From the NCBI GenBank assembly GCA_033722075.1, contig JAWVZU010000064.1, positions 1 through 15,212 on the forward strand: DNA of 15,212 nt. The letters run 5' to 3'. Shown here in pieces: positions 13,926-15,212 of this stretch. Made by a program: the position numbers and the translations under genes. Below the pieces are notes generated by a model. The model saw only the letters and a list, made by a program, of their open reading frames with translations, did no database searches and had not been told where the DNA came from. Position 1 is the stretch's first letter; every line of letters starts with the position of its first letter. This stretch comes from JAWVZU01 sp033722075. Lineage in GTDB: Bacteria; Pseudomonadota; Gammaproteobacteria; Xanthomonadales; SZUA-38.

Positions 13926-15212
13926 ATGCGCCTTGTTCGTCGCCTGCTGACCAACCACCCGCTGGTCAACATCCTCTTCGGGGTGGTGCTGGTCATGGGC
14001 TTTCTGGCCTATCAGTCCATGCCCCGTGAGCAGGACCCGGAGATCAACTTCAACTGGGTCAATATCACGACCGTCCTGGCCGGCGCATCGGCCGCGGATG
14101 TCGAGGAACTGGTGACTTCGCCTCTCGAGGATGCCATCCGCAATGTCCAGGACATCAAGTTCGTGTCTTCTAACACCCGCGAGGGCGTGTCCAACATCCT
14201 GGTCCGCTTCCGGGAGATTTCACCGCGGATCTTCGACAAGCGGATCAACGACCTGCGCCGGGAACTGCAGACCAAGGCCAACGACGAGCTGCCGGACGAG
14301 GCTGAGGAGCCGGTGATCGTGGAGTTCACCACGTCCAACGGTTTTCCGACCGCCCTGGTGGTGGTGGCCGGCCAGGCCGATGACGAGAAGCTGCGCGAAG
14401 AGGCGCGCCTTGTAAAGGAAGACCTGGAGAGGATTTCAGGCGTCGACCGGGTCCAGTCCTTTGGACTCCACGACCCGGAGTTGCACGTCAGTTTCGACCC
14501 GGCGGCCTTGGCGGCACGGGGCCTGACCGCCCTGGATGTCGCCGACAGTCTCGGACGCGCCTTCAAGGATACCTTCGCCGGCAAGGCCGACGTCGCCGAC
14601 GAGGAATGGCTCATTCGGGTGGAGGGCACAACCGCCGATCCGGAGGAGCTGGCGGCGTTCCAGCTGGCGCCCGGCCTGGATCGAAAGCGTCGCATCGCGC
14701 TCGATTCGGTCGCGACGGTGCAGCGGGCTCGCGAGGAGCCTGCCCAGCTGGTGTCCTTCAATGGCCGCCCTGCCGTGTCCTTGTCGGTGACCAAGATCGG
14801 CTACACCAACACGCTGGACCTGGTGGACCGCCTCAATGCCTATATCGTCGAGCGCAACGAGACGCTGGCAGGCTCCGGCATCGACCTGTTCCTGGCCGAC
14901 GACCAGACGGTCCAGACCCGCGAAGCGATCTCGATCATGCAGCGCAACGCCATGCTGGGCCTGTTCTTGGTCCTCTGCGTTTGCTGGCTGTTCCTGGGCT
15001 GGCGGATTGCGACCATGGTCACCCTGGGCATCGCGTTTTCCATCGCCGGCACCTTGTGGGTGCTGAGCGTGACCGGCAACACGCTCAACGTCTCGGTCCT
15101 GCTGGGGATCGTCATCGTGCTGGGGATGCTGGTCGATGACGCGGTCGTCGTGGTGGAGGCGGTGTACTACCGGATGCAACGGGGCGCGGCCGGCCTGGAG
15201 GCGGCCATCGAC
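13926..15212 (+). CDS. RND efflux transporter permease subunit (partial, runs off the window)
   Basis: Inner-membrane proton-driven efflux permease of the HAE1-like RND group. Only the first 429 codons are present, and the frame is open to the last base. TM1 lies at about 12-31, followed by the first periplasmic porter domain, which begins with the motif DPEINFNWV and continues through AGASAADVEELVTSPLEDAI. TM2 is at about 342-360, TM3 at about 362-384 and TM4 at about 388-411. TM4 carries D404-D405 in GMLVDDAVVVVEA, the acidic pair used for proton relay (D407/D408 in AcrB). The second half, with its porter loops and TM7-12, lies outside. It begins 7 bases after the adaptor, so the two form one operon. 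The substrate cannot be inferred. A clear Shine-Dalgarno is absent, suggesting coupling. Confidence 0.93.
   Translation, partial: MRLVRRLLTNHPLVNILFGVVLVMGFLAYQSMPREQDPEINFNWVNITTVLAGASAADVEELVTSPLEDAIRNVQDIKFVSSNTREGVSNILVRFREISPRIFDKRINDLRRELQTKANDELPDEAEEPVIVEFTTSNGFPTALVVVAGQADDEKLREEARLVKEDLERISGVDRVQSFGLHDPELHVSFDPAALAARGLTALDVADSLGRAFKDTFAGKADVADEEWLIRVEGTTADPEELAAFQLAPGLDRKRRIALDSVATVQRAREEPAQLVSFNGRPAVSLSVTKIGYTNTLDLVDRLNAYIVERNETLAGSGIDLFLADDQTVQTREAISIMQRNAMLGLFLVLCVCWLFLGWRIATMVTLGIAFSIAGTLWVLSVTGNTLNVSVLLGIVIVLGMLVDDAVVVVEAVYYRMQRGAAGLEAAID

Noticed and set aside
1..15212. tRNA, rRNA, CRISPR, insertion sequence, phage or plasmid features
   Set aside because: No cloverleaf-like, direct spaced repeat or transposase-like sequence was seen anywhere. 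The window is almost fully covered by chromosomal-type genes.

Overview
The window is about 15.2 kb of dense, high-GC (roughly two thirds G+C) bacterial chromosome with no mobile element, RNA gene, CRISPR array or gene-free stretch over 300 bases. The gene families and the order cutA-dsbD-tlpA-like-aroQ-accB-accC-prmA-DUF3426 point to a gammaproteobacterium. A Xanthomonadales- or Chromatiales-related lineage is my best guess, at low certainty. Acidic stretches (for example the AccB linker) and a Trk potassium system would fit a salt-adapted organism, but do not prove it.

Left part, plus strand (6-3159): trkA, trkH and a small TPR protein form one tight operon for potassium uptake. It meets the minus-strand block head to head at a 4-bp gap. 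There a perfect hairpin contains both stop codons.

Middle, minus strand (12800 down to 3164): nine genes read tex, cutA, dsbD, a TlpA-like thioredoxin, aroQ, accB, accC, prmA and a DUF3426 zinc-ribbon membrane protein. tex and cutA are almost contiguous. dsbD and the TlpA-like gene overlap by 4 bp and probably form a periplasmic reductant-delivery pair. aroQ has its own predicted promoter and leads aroQ-accB-accC-prmA-DUF3426 (shikimate pathway, biotin carboxyl carrier and carboxylase of fatty-acid synthesis, and L11 methylation), packed with gaps of 9 bp or less.

Right part, plus strand (12887 to the window end): a periplasmic adaptor (MFP/HlyD family) and an RND transporter permease, cut by the window edge, form an efflux operon diverging from tex. 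The tex/adaptor gap holds a predicted bidirectional promoter in which both -10 boxes share the same bases, followed by two mutually exclusive small hairpins.

Most of the window is conserved housekeeping sequence and I see no wholly new system. The most unusual element is DsbD (754 aa, against about 565 aa in E. coli). It carries two tandem N-terminal alpha domains, each with its own redox cysteine pair, and is translationally coupled to a TlpA-like thioredoxin.
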